Part shown: positions 10,393 to 19,880 of the stretch, one piece after another
Layout of the letters: each line of letters opens with the position of its first letter
How positions within the stretch are numbered: position 1 is the first letter of the stretch
DNA from: Chara braunii
Lineage: Eukaryota > Streptophyta > Charophyceae > Charales > Characeae
DNA length: 40,565 nt
Direction: 5' to 3'
Assembly: GCA_003427395.1 (NCBI GenBank)
Contig: BFEA01000058.1
Coordinates: forward strand, 985,310-1,025,874
Notes under the pieces: generated by a model
What the model was told of the DNA's origin: nothing
The model's input: only the letters and a program-made list of their open reading frames with translations
The model's database searches: none
Program-made: the position numbers and the translations under genes

Positions 10393-10739
10393 AAAAAGAC
10401 TTCATAGTAGTTCACACATTCGGGGAGCTGCGAAAAATAGGAGAACTGGATGAAAAAATTCAAAAAACATTGATCGATAAAAGACAGGCTAAATAACAGG
10501 GGAGGAAAGGGAGAGGCAAGGGCGTCGAGACAAGCACGGCACCACAGCCAGAGAGGGACAGCCAAAGGGCCAGAGAAGAGACCAGCGGAAGGCAGGGGCA
10601 AGGGAAGGACATGGGTGGAGGAACAGTCCTCAACAGGGACCGGGGGTCATAGGAGGAGGCTGGATCAGGAGAAGAACACAGAGAAGGGGGAGGAAGACGC
10701 AGAGGAGAGCAGCAACCAAGAGGGGGAAGAAGTAGGCGA

Positions 10740-12180
10740 AGAAGACATGGAATAGCTGGAGAAAGAAGTCGGACGGCTTGAAAGGGTACTGGAGCTGGAG
10801 TGAGCTGAAGATGGATCACCACAGGTATCGCCGGAAGGTGGAACAGGCCTGGGCAAGCACATTTCAGACAGCACCAACCACTACATCAGAAAACAGATTC
10901 AATGTGCTACAGAGGGAGCTTGAGCTGTCGGAGTTTTTGGCACAACAATACAGCCTGAAAACTAGAGTGGAGGGAGAGAGCGTGCAGATAGACAACCACA
11001 CATATGACAGACTGTTCCTTCAGTAAAAAAAAAAAAGGACAGACTGTTCCGGTAGCCGAGGACCTATGAAGAGGGTGAAGCATGCCCAAGCAGACCCAAG
11101 AAGAGCAAAAAGACGAGCAATACCCACCCTGAGCAAGTTGACAGTTGGGCAGGCAGATTAAACAGAGCCCGACTTGAGGATCGATGTCCTCTGCAGAAAG
11201 AGCATAAAAATCGACACACAGGCAATCGTTATGGCCCTAAAAGAAAAGAACGAAGTACTAGATGACAAACACTCGGCCTGCAAAAGATCACAGATGGAAA
11301 GCAGAAGGAAAGAGAGGCTGCAGCCAGACTGAATGCAAAAAAAGGAGAAGACAGGAGAGTCCTCCTTCCTTGCAGATGGAATAGCAGATATGGGGAGTGG
11401 GAGGTCGAGGTACATAGGTCAGGAGCCCTCATCACCCATGGCACGAGGGACCTCATCGACTGGAAAACAGGCAAATAGTTAAGGGACGCAATCACCCCGT
11501 GTTCTCGGTGGGTACACAGATGGGGAACACAGAAGAGTGTGAGGACTAGATGGGGAAGCTACACTCAGTGGACCTCACCCCCTGCAGTGCTAGTGGTCCT
11601 GCAAGAGCAGGTACCACTAGTACTCGGGGACCTCAAACCGGTGCTAATCCAACTGTCGGAGACGACACAGCTCCAGGAGGAACAGGTCTGGACATCATGG
11701 CAAGTGGTGGAGGCCACCCCCTACTGACTCCTCGGAAATGGGATGGCTTTGGAAAGAGCAAGAGCAGCACTGGGAGCGGCACAGGTTACGAAGGTACTGA
11801 GTCTCCTGACTGTTCCTCACAGACTAGGCCGATGGAGATAGGATGTTGAGGGTATTACTGGATAGGATGTTGAGGGTATTACTGGACAAACAAGATGCCG
11901 CCTTGAAGTTCTACGGGAACCAAAAGAACAGAGCCACACAACGATACCGATATTAGAAAAATAGCGGGGGTAACTTCAGTAGTAGAGTCACAAAAACGAG
12001 TTATAATTGCACTATATATGGCGCAAGATACAGTTTGCAATTGCACTTCAGGGCACCCTACCTGGCCAGAAAGCTGGGTTGTACACATTGCCCCAACTGC
12101 AATTCGAACCCCCGACCTGAGAATCGTCGCCTGGAACATTAGTGGTCTGGCAACAATAACTAACCATCAGCGAAAATAGT
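10740..12180 (+). pseudogene. plus-strand LINE remnant: ORF1 and start of endonuclease
   Basis: Highly degraded plus-strand retroelement. An acidic, coiled-coil-like frame near 10720-10830 is followed by SENRFNVLQRELE (about 10887-10926) and a charged tail to 11026. Lys/Glu-rich pieces follow to about 11480. At about 12110-12170 the frame reads LRIVAWNISGL, which resembles the N-terminal strand (WN-x-x-GL) of the apurinic-type endonuclease that opens LINE ORF2. After this the similarity is lost, so the copy is truncated. Many stops separate the pieces. A GCTAGTGGT hairpin lies inside at 11587-11626. The order ORF1 then endonuclease supports a LINE; the motif call alone would be weak. Confidence 0.45.
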
Positions 12181-12391
12181 ACAACCTACGGTTGTCTCCT
12201 AGCTCTTCCTTCCACCTCTTGTTCCCTAACTCTACGTGTAGATGCCCCTATTATCGACACCCTGGATGCTGCGTTCGAGATACTTCCCACTTAGTCTAGC
12301 TGTGCAAAGAATGTTGTCTCCACCCCGTGCATCATGCCGACATCCAAAATTGCGCCCTCAACTTACCCGTGTTCTCCACCAAGAGACGGAG

Positions 12392-12490
12392 CGGCCAGTC
12401 ACAGGCTCTACTACGGAGCGGCCAGCCACAGGCTCTACTATGGGTGATATCACCCCACCTAGGTGGGCTCATATCACCCCACCTAGCAAC
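12392..12490 (+). repeat. two short tandem duplications
   Basis: GAGCGGCCAGYCACAGGCTC is present twice (12399 and 12417 onward, with CTACTA spacing), then ATATCACCCCACCTAG twice (about 12447 and 12470). No gene spans them. Confidence 0.6.
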
Positions 12491-12546
12491 CTCGGCTTCG
12501 CATTTGAACAAAAAATGGAAAAATAAAGTTACCCGTGTTCCAATTA

Positions 12547-12646
12547 CGGAATTACTCAACTGAAGAAGCGCTTCCCCCCGGCGTCTGCATGCAGCATCCA
12601 GAGGGGGGACGGGCGGAAAGCGCTTCTTCAAGTTGAATAATTACGC
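12547..12646. repeat. foldback, 25-bp imperfect inverted repeat
   Basis: Left arm 12551-12576 (ATTACTCAACTGAAGAAGCG...) is complementary to 12616-12642 (...CGCTTCTTCAAGTTGAATAAT). The spacer is about 40 bases with runs of C and G that can also pair in part. It looks like the remnant of a small inverted-repeat element. Confidence 0.6.
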
Positions 12647-12672
12647 ATCCAGACCCAGATTGGAAGGGAGGA

Positions 12673-12693
12673 GGAGGGGGGGGGGGGGGGGGA
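12673..12693 (+). repeat. poly(G) run
   Basis: An uninterrupted run of about 19 G preceded by GGAGGAGG. It could form a G-quadruplex and is a likely sequencing or assembly length error site. It is followed by A9 and (GAA)n near 12724-12750. Confidence 0.8.
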
Positions 12694-12759
12694 GGAACCC
12701 AAGAGCACATACATATTACACACAAAAAAAAAGGAGAAGAAGAAGAAGAACACACTAGC

Positions 12760-13555
12760 CAGTTCTTCCTTTTGCTTGGGGGGAGGATGCCTTCAAGAAC
12801 TCAACATGAACATCGACACAGATTTATAATGAGATGGATGTTTCTGTATTAAAAATAAAAATAAAAAAAAACCATCGACACAGCAATGACCGGGTAACAT
12901 GAAATCTCCCCTTCACAGTGAGAGGAACCTATGCTTGCAGGGGTTCCCTCTAGATAGCCTTAGGAGTAGGTAGTGGAAGGTAAACAAACAGAAGTTGAGA
13001 GAAGAATATAGAAAGAAAGAAAAAAAAAAAAAAAAGACCGGGTAGGGAATTTCTTTCCTGGCTCTACTTCTAAGCATTCGCATTGCCAAAAAAACTCTAA
13101 TGCTCCCTTTCTTTTTTTCTTTTTCTTTTTAAACCACCAGTACCAAAGCCGAGAACCGGGGGCAAGGTCCCACTTGCGCAAATTAGGACATTTCGGCCGT
13201 TGATCTTTGCTATCTGCGGTCAGTATCTCTTAATTCGTGCAAGTGGGACCTAGCCCCGGGCCAGGCGTCCCTCACAAAAGAAAAAAAAGGTGAGACCTCT
13301 GAACGAGGCATCATCGGCCCAGGTCGGAGGGTCCACCTAGTGTGTGATGTACCCAACAATCTCCTATACCCCATCCTCCCCATGCACACTACTTCACCGC
13401 ATTGTTTATACCACAGTCCCCCTTTCTAACAAGCATACACAGAAATTTCGTACCCTCTTAAAAGGTTAACGAGACGGGAAAACGGGTTCGTACAGTCTCT
13501 TGTGTTTGACATCACGCAAATCAATCCAAACCAGTACGAGACCCGAGAGGTAGCT
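12760..13555. other. unassigned, with a foldback at 13156-13260
   Basis: No coding frame of note. A-rich patches lie at 12849-12871 and 13019-13035. Inside is a clean inverted repeat: 13156-13185 (CCGGGGGCAAGGTCCCACTT...) against 13230-13260 (...AAGTGGGACCTAGCCCCGG), arms about 30 bases, spacer about 45. Confidence 0.5.
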
Positions 13556-13608
13556 TATATACATTCATAATCAGTGTGCATTGTGTTCGTTGTTGGGGAG
13601 GAGGCGGC

Positions 13609-13610
<2 letters not shown>

Positions 13611-13697
<87 letters not shown>
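13611..13697 (+). repeat. compound microsatellite (CT)n(CA)n
   Basis: About 26 CT units (13611-13662) run directly into about 17 CA units (13662-13697). The assembly gap starts ten bases later, so the repeat probably caused the gap. Confidence 0.95.
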
Positions 13698-13699
<2 letters not shown>

Positions 13700-13707
13700 A
13701 TTTGGAC

Positions 13708-14312
13708 NNNNNNNNNNNNNNNNNNNNNNNNNNNNNNNNNNNNNNNNNNNNNNNNNNNNNNNNNNNNNNNNNNNNNNNNNNNNNNNNNNNNNNNNNNNNN
13801 NNNNNNNNNNNNNNNNNNNNNNNNNNNNNNNNNNNNNNNNNNNNNNNNNNNNNNNNNNNNNNNNNNNNNNNNNNNNNNNNNNNNNNNNNNNNNNNNNNNN
13901 NNNNNNNNNNNNNNNNNNNNNNNNNNNNNNNNNNNNNNNNNNNNNNNNNNNNNNNNNNNNNNNNNNNNNNNNNNNNNNNNNNNNNNNNNNNNNNNNNNNN
14001 NNNNNNNNNNNNNNNNNNNNNNNNNNNNNNNNNNNNNNNNNNNNNNNNNNNNNNNNNNNNNNNNNNNNNNNNNNNNNNNNNNNNNNNNNNNNNNNNNNNN
14101 NNNNNNNNNNNNNNNNNNNNNNNNNNNNNNNNNNNNNNNNNNNNNNNNNNNNNNNNNNNNNNNNNNNNNNNNNNNNNNNNNNNNNNNNNNNNNNNNNNNN
14201 NNNNNNNNNNNNNNNNNNNNNNNNNNNNNNNNNNNNNNNNNNNNNNNNNNNNNNNNNNNNNNNNNNNNNNNNNNNNNNNNNNNNNNNNNNNNNNNNNNNN
14301 NNNNNNNNNNNN
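13708..14312. other. assembly gap (N run)
   Basis: 605 undetermined bases bracketed by the CT/CA repeat on the left and a GA repeat on the right. Reading frames that cross it are meaningless. Confidence 0.99.
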
Positions 14313-14363
14313 GTTCTATCCGCACCCGAGGGCGAAACAAAAGGATTGGAAAGGCAAACAAAG

Positions 14364-14365
<2 letters not shown>

Positions 14366-14407
<42 letters not shown>
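14366..14407 (+). repeat. (GA)n microsatellite
   Basis: About 20 GA units 55 bases after the gap. Further simple sequence follows: A25 at 14549-14573 and (CTC)n near 14729-14745. Confidence 0.9.
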
Positions 14408-14412
<5 letters not shown>

Positions 14413-14802
14413 GTGCCCTCGTCCATTCATAGACATTAAATACAAACGTCTCGCAGTATGGAAACGAAAACCGGAGAGAAGACACACAAGCAAAAACGTC
14501 TCGCAGGATCGAAGATGTACACAGACAGAAGAAAGGGGGAAAAGCCAGAAAAAAAAAAAAAAAAAAAAAAAAACGAGATGTGCAAGATCTTGTTGATTAG
14601 CCTCTCCTTCTTCCTATATGGTGTGCCTCCAAAATCCACCCACTACACGAGATCCCGGGAAAAGGAGGGGAAAGACAAAGACAAAAACAAAAACGAAAAA
14701 GAAATGCACGCCTGCCTTTCGTCCGTCCTCCTCCTCCTCCTCCTCACCATTACCATCATTCCCATAATAATTATCGAGGCATAATAATCATCATCATGAT
14801 GA

Positions 14803-15519
14803 TCATTTGGTGGCTGCGACTCTGGCCTTCATCGCCTGCTCATACCGTCTTGTTACGTCACGCCAATTAACGACCTTCCAGATGTGCTTCAAATAATCAG
14901 GCCTGACATTCTTGTACTGGAGATAGTAGGCGTGCTCCCAGACGTCGATCCCCAAGATGGACACCAGACCCGCGCCTTTCACCACCAAGGGATCTTGATT
15001 GGGTGTCGTGTCAACGAGGAGCTTGCCCGTGTCCTTGTTGACGCCTAGCCATACCCATCCCGACCCCTGCACCGCGGCTCCCGCGGCGTTCACCTTCTTA
15101 ATTAGCTCATCAAGGGATCCAAACTGAGTCGCAATGGCATCGGCGAGCGGGCCTTGGGGCAGCTCCCCGCCTCCCTTTTTCTCCGGCGCCAGATTTTCCC
15201 AAAACTGGCAGTGATTCACGTGACCCCCGCCGTTGAACCGCAGCGCGCCGTGCAAGGCAATCATAGCATGGGTGTCCTTCTTCTTCTCCGCCGCCTCATA
15301 CTTCTCCAAGGCCACATTGTAATTATTTACGTATGCTTGATGATGCTTGGCATGATGGAGCTCCATGATCTCTGCGCTGACGACCGGCTCCAGCTCGGCG
15401 TAATCGTACGGAAGATCGGGCAGAGCCACTGTCTGCACTCCACGTGTCGAGGCCGCCGCCAAGCCCGCCGAAAAACGGCGCCCACCGGCGGCCGACAACT
15501 GGCGCAGGAGCAGCGCCAT
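14803..15519 (-). CDS. MSD1: mitochondrial manganese superoxide dismutase, intronless
   Basis: Dismutates superoxide to oxygen and hydrogen peroxide in the mitochondrial matrix. The 238-residue product has a basic, Ala/Arg/Ser-rich presequence (residues 1 to about 29, no acidic residues), then the mature start [10 protein letters not shown]. Metal ligands are H55 (in LHHAKHH), H103 (in HVNHCQFW), D192 and H196 (in DVWEHAYY). Active-site residues H59, Y63, W155 and Q175 (in PNQDP) are present, and Q175 with GGGH at 97-100 fits the Mn type rather than Fe type. Family length is about 230, so it is complete. The start at 15519 is chosen because GCAGCGATGG is a good Kozak context and gives a normal presequence; the frame opens further upstream to 15768, but that part reads through a CT microsatellite. 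The stop is TGA. Arabidopsis MSD1 has several introns; this gene has none. No AATAAA was found close downstream. Confidence 0.97.
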   Translation of the reverse strand: MALLLRQLSAAGGRRFSAGLAAASTRGVQTVALPDLPYDYAELEPVVSAEIMELHHAKHHQAYVNNYNVALEKYEAAEKKKDTHAMIALHGALRFNGGGHVNHCQFWENLAPEKKGGGELPQGPLADAIATQFGSLDELIKKVNAAGAAVQGSGWVWLGVNKDTGKLLVDTTPNQDPLVVKGAGLVSILGIDVWEHAYYLQYKNVRPDYLKHIWKVVNWRDVTRRYEQAMKARVAATK

Positions 15520-15709
15520 CGCTGCTGGCAAAATGCCACCAGAGCCTGACAGGCAGAAAAAGGGATCTGAACCCTCAACCTTAGGACAGACAGACAGACA
15601 GAAAAGCCGAGACGGAGCCGCGCAGAGCGACTCGCTGATGGCGCCAAAACTACAATGCCCTGCACGGCAAAGCACAGCACAGCATATGACACGGGAGCAC
15701 AAAAACATA

Positions 15710-15757
<48 letters not shown>

Positions 15758-15760
15758 CCC
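15520..15760 (-). promoter_or_regulatory. MnSOD 5' leader or proximal promoter with a CT tract
   Basis: On the gene's strand a (CT)n tract of about 20 units lies at 15755-15714, about 195 bases before the start codon. Pyrimidine tracts are common in plant core promoters and 5' leaders. The GACA repeat (15587-15602 on plus) lies between. No TATA box is obvious upstream to 15900. The function is inferred only from position. Confidence 0.4.
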
Positions 15761-15839
15761 AACCCCACAGCGCAAAAGGGGGTGGCTTTAGCGCAAGGAC
15801 AAAGGGAGGGTTGGACAAAAGTGGACTACCGGTAGGGCC

Positions 15840-17650
15840 CACTTAGGCAATAATCGCTCTAGCACTTTTGTGCATGTATCTGATCGCAATTACGGCCAAA
15901 AATGGATGCATCTGACGGCAAGCACGTCCAGAGCTGAGTCGAAAAAATCCCAGTGTGAGTATTGCCCTTACCCCGATACGTGGATTGTTCATTTCTGGGT
16001 GAAGATTACCATTTTTATTTTTATTTGTTTGGGCTGGCCACCCCACAATACGGTCGGTACTGGAAGCATTACGCAGCTTCGATTTGGACAAAAGTCCTAG
16101 AGGCCTAAAGGGGGTAAGTCAGCACAGGGTGGGGAGAGGGAGGAGGGGGGCAAGAAGGTGGATGGTTGGGGAATGAGGTAGGGTGGATGGGGAAGGGGGG
16201 AGGGGGGTAAGTGATGGGAGGAGAGGGGTGAGTAATGGGGGCAAGAAAAGGGGGGAGGGGGAGAAGGGGGCACAAAGGGTAAGGTGTAAGGCTTACTGAG
16301 GGTGAAAAACAATGGGGGGAGGAAGGGGGGGGAAGGAGGGGTGGGGAAGATGCTATGTCACAGGCCTATCTATCTGACAGCCTGATGTCTGTCTCTTGCG
16401 ATCTACTGGACCAGAATGTCCTGAAGTTGCTGGCACTCTTCCCTACCCCTCCTCCCAGTTGGCCTACCGTGACTCGAATCCAACCAGACACCCCTATTAT
16501 AAACCTATCTGCAGTGTATGAAAGAAAGATTAGGAGAAAAGAATGGAGAGAATAGAATAGAGGCGGGGAAGGCCAGAGAGGCGCAAGGGGGAAGAGGGAG
16601 AGAGCAGGGGTAAAAATAAGAGGTTGAGTAGAGGAGAAGAGGGGAAGAGAACAGCTCGGGGGAGGATAGGCCTAACATAATGTGATCGACGTCTGCATGA
16701 GCCGAATCTGTCATGACTCAAGCCAGGGGGTGATGACCATTGTTCCCTCCATCGTGACCACGGCCAGCTGGTTATCCCGCGCCCACATGACAAGGAACCA
16801 TCTCAAACCTCATTGTGAGGTGCCTCGTGCCGCTTTCCTTGACTAGTCAACCAGAATCAAAGTTCTAATGAGCGTCTTGGTTCGCTTTTGCATGGCTATG
16901 TCTAAGGTTCACTTCTCCTATAAAAGAACATTGTTCCTGATGTTATAGATGGCTCGCAGCAAGATTGAGCGGATGGCTTACACTACATAGGTCCGGCCTG
17001 TGGTTTTGAACTAGGTGTTGGGGCTCTGCCCGCCAAGCACCCAAGCCTCGTCCCAAGACAAGGCAATGTCTACAAATTGGTACCAATGTTGAGCCCACCA
17101 TTGCCATGTGTGATGAGACGTTGGGAAGGACCAAGAATCGCCAACCAAGAGTCAATCCCCGCAAGTGGGACCTGGGACTTGGAGGCAAATAGGTCACGTC
17201 ACATAACGAAAATGACACTTGGTCGTGAGGGGTGCAAGTCTTACTGCCCTGGGGGCCCGGAGTGGGGGAGGGGAGGAAGGGATTTTTCGTCTCTGATCGG
17301 TGATCTTCATAATTTGCGATCAGAAATGAAGATCCCAACCACTGGGACCTCAGCCCAAAAGTCAATGACCCAATTGATTGATTGGTCTCAATGACTTTAT
17401 TACACAAATTTTACATATACATGAACTACGCTTTGGATAGAGTGCATTTAGATTGACCCGACACTTTGAATGTATGAGGACCACCAGGTACATCAAGATT
17501 GTTGTATAGTGGAGCAAAGGTTTATTACCTGGTCATCGTAGAGGGTAGGGCCAGCTTACGAGAGTCGGCACACCAACTTAGAGAGGACTTCGTTAGATGT
17601 ATGAAGCCACAAAAGAAGTTGTTACCGGTGTTGTGTGTGTAGAGAGAGAA
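15840..17650. other. unassigned; two purine-rich tracts
   Basis: No recognisable gene. 16110-16345 and 16540-16670 are almost pure G/A on the plus strand (GGGGAGG-like), able to form triplex DNA and giving Pro/Ser-rich shadow frames on the minus strand. The 154-codon minus frame 17407-16943 has no recognisable domain. Near 17300-17332 there is a small GATCTTCAT...ATGAAGATC inverted repeat. Confidence 0.45.
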
Positions 17651-17659
17651 GAATACAAA

Positions 17660-17745
17660 ATACGTTTTTTTTTGTTTTTTTTTTTTCTTCCTTTCTTTTT
17701 TTCCCCCCTTTTTTTCCTTCTTTTTTCCTTTTCTTGTTTTTGCAA
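17660..17745 (+). repeat. T/C-rich tract
   Basis: Long pyrimidine run (T9, T13, CTTTC and CCCCTTTTTTTCC blocks). The following 17746-18230 shows no gene or repeat that I can recognise. Confidence 0.7.
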
Positions 17746-18234
17746 AGGGCGACAACCTTAAGATGTAATCATTTAAGTGAAACACTGCAATTCAGAATCA
17801 TTTGTGGCTGGTTCGTTCATCATTTAAACATGTCGTCCCTATGTGATTTAAAATTGCAATGTTTTATCAATTTGCTTACACTAAAGTTCAAAAATATATT
17901 TGTATTTTAATAGTTCACGATTGTACCGACTGAGTTAGGTAAGTTGCTATGTGTTCAATTCTATTATTTTTGCAATAGGCATTTTGCTTTAATGACAATT
18001 TTTCAAATCGGGTTTGGTCCATTGTGGTATGCACCACACATGACCCTTAAGCCCATAGTACGTTAGAGGGTTAGCCACAGGTTGGGGATCGTTAGTCCGC
18101 CTTTCGGAGTTCCAGCAGTCACCTAGTAGCTCGAGTCAGTCCCTTCAAGTTTCCTCTAGCCCGCAGGTATCCGACCACATAGGAGGGTCGTTGCAGACCC
18201 AGTGGTCCTCCGTAGGTCAGAATTAGTTCGGCAT

Positions 18235-18560
18235 CATTCCTTTCCATTTGAACGTCATTCCACAGATTGGGCGCCATACTTTCCACATTTTGTCATTTTT
18301 CAGTTGAGTGTCATTCCTTTCCAGTTCAACGTCATTCCACAGATTGTGCGCCATACTTTTTCAGTTGGGCACCTTTCCATATTTTGCCATTTTGCACATG
18401 GGCGTCATTCCTTTCAAGTTGGGCGTCATTCCGCAAACATGAATCGGGCCCCATTCCTTTCCAGTTTGACGCCATTCCTTAGACTGGGCTCCATACTTTT
18501 CACTTTACTATTGAGAGTAATTCCCCATTTCGCCACTTTTCAGCTGGGCTCCTTTCCAGT
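18235..18560 (+). repeat. degenerate minisatellite, CATTCCTTTCCA family
   Basis: CATTCCTTTCCAnTT, then an RACGTCATTCC-like phrase, then GATTGKGCGCCATACTTT recurs about four times (near 18236, 18311, 18406, 18452) with unit lengths from roughly 45 to 95 bases. Shorter TTTCAGYTGGGC pieces are interspersed. The frames stay open for up to 124 codons only because the unit lacks stops; no protein is called. Confidence 0.6.
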
Positions 18561-18689
18561 TAGTCACCACCTCTGATACGAAGGCTCACTTCAGCAGTAG
18601 GCCCAACAATATCATCATCATCATCATCAACAGAAAAAATTATCATAATTAAATAATAATTTTATAGTAAAATTACATTTTAAATTTCA

Positions 18690-19085
18690 AACTTTCATTC
18701 CACCTTAAAAAATATCATTCCACTTTTAAAATTTTCAGTCATACTTGAAAATTTCCCTTCCAATAATAAGGTATCCCTTCTTATTTTGAATACATGTTGG
18801 AGATGGAATGGAAGTCTGGATGAGTTCATAAAATATTTTAATTAAACTATTATTTTGTATAAGTATTTTCAATCATAAATAGGTTAATCCAATTTAAATT
18901 AGAAAGTAATTGTTGTAGTAGAATGAAAAGTTAATTAAAACATTTAATAAACTCGTCCAGACTTTCATTCCATCTTCAACAAATAGATATAGTTGGAAGG
19001 GAAATATCATTTTTAGACGGGAACTTATCAAATAAAATTCAAAATTTTAGAATTTGACGAACATTGGAACGATAATTTTTAAATA
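18690..19085. mobile_element. AT-rich foldback element
   Basis: 18791-18846 (GTTGGAGATGGAATGGAAGT...) is the inverted complement of 18928-18984 (...ACTTTCATTCCATCTTCAAC), about 53 bases each with scattered mismatches. Complementarity continues outward through TTTCCCTTCCAA (about 18747) against TTGGAAGGGAAA (about 18993), and more weakly beyond. The loop is about 80 bases. No coding sequence. It is probably a MITE-like foldback; the exact ends and target duplication are not resolved. Confidence 0.55.
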
Positions 19086-19149
19086 TGAAGGATTTTTTTG
19101 TAATGAAATATTTTTTGAACTTTCATTTCTTGTGGGAAGTTTTTTTTTC

Positions 19150-19880
19150 ATATATACCTGGGCCAGCCTCATTTGAGGACAAATAGTCAGAGGTGCAGCT
19201 CTTCACGTTGTTGACCAGCGCTGTCAGCGCGAATACCCTTACAAGGGTATCCGCCCAGGTTTTTGCAGGTGACAAAAAATAAGTTGGGATTAAAGTTTGA
19301 AGTAGGTCGCACGAGGCGTGGCCGCGTCTGGGACATACATTGGCCATGATAGTGGGTGTGTGTGCGCGTAAGTTTTAGATGCGCGGGTGATCTTTTCCCT
19401 TTGGTTTGGATGGTGATGACTAATATAAGTTGATCGACATGAATTTTTGACTATTATAGGAATTTGAAAGTTTACATTTTGTTTGACCGGCGTATTTGAC
19501 CGGCGGTAGTTTTGACAAGCGGGGTGGCGCTCATGGTTGTTATGGCGCAATTGGCGCAAGCCAGTGCGGAAGTCTAGAAATTGCAGGCGTAGTTGCGGAT
19601 GGAGATAAGGCCCCGGTCGAGTCCTTAGCCTCGAGTCTAGCGCGACACTGGTTTATATAAAAGTTTGCGCATACCGATCTCAGGCTTGGGCTTAGCCCTA
19701 TAGGTTATGACATTGGACTGTTACTACAGAGGTACGGGGATCGAGGCCAACAGGCGGCAGTATGGGAGTGGCGGAACATCGCGGAAGAGGCTGAGGGGTT
19801 AAGGGTCCCGCGGGACTAGCCCGCCCCCAAAAAGGAGCGCTAGCAGGTCCCGCGCCCTATTTTCCATCAATATTTCCATG
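19150..19880 (+). repeat. shared block A (copy 1) of the 19-34 kb repeat system
   Basis: Collinear with 29830-28680 on the minus strand. Matching landmarks are GATACCCTTACAAGGGTAT-like words followed by CCAGGTTTTTGCAGGTGAC, then GGCTTAGCCCTATAGGTTATG, GGGATCGAGGCCAACAG, GCTGAGGGGTTAAGGGTCCC and GGGACTA. The palindrome ATACCCTTACAAGGGTAT is kept in both copies. No protein is encoded. It could be internal sequence of a non-autonomous retroelement whose LTR-like arm lies downstream. Confidence 0.6.
19686..19756 (+). other. tRNA-like sequence (degenerate)
   Basis: TAGCCCTATAGG (19693-19704) resembles an A box and GGGGATCGAGGCC (19736-19748) resembles a B box, with about 43 bases between them and a TTGGACTGTTACTACAGAGG segment in the anticodon-arm position. 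The T arm and acceptor do not fold well. It is probably a tRNA-derived module (SINE head or pol III-type promoter), not a working tRNA. Confidence 0.35.

Noticed and set aside
13555-14596. Several reading frames of 270-340 codons spanning this stretch
   Set aside because: They cross a 605-base N run and consist of microsatellite translation (Ser-Leu, Thr-His, Arg-Glu repeats).
15520-15768. Extended MnSOD start at 15768 (321 residues)
   Set aside because: The extra 83 residues translate a CT microsatellite and Cys-rich leader, and would precede a normal mitochondrial presequence; the 15519 start has a good Kozak context.
16943-17407. 154-codon minus-strand frame
   Set aside because: No recognisable domain and no other coding signal; Pro/Ser/Leu-rich chance frame.
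18202-18576. 124-codon frame in the CATTCC minisatellite
   Set aside because: Open only because the repeated unit lacks stops; the units differ in length and do not keep one frame.
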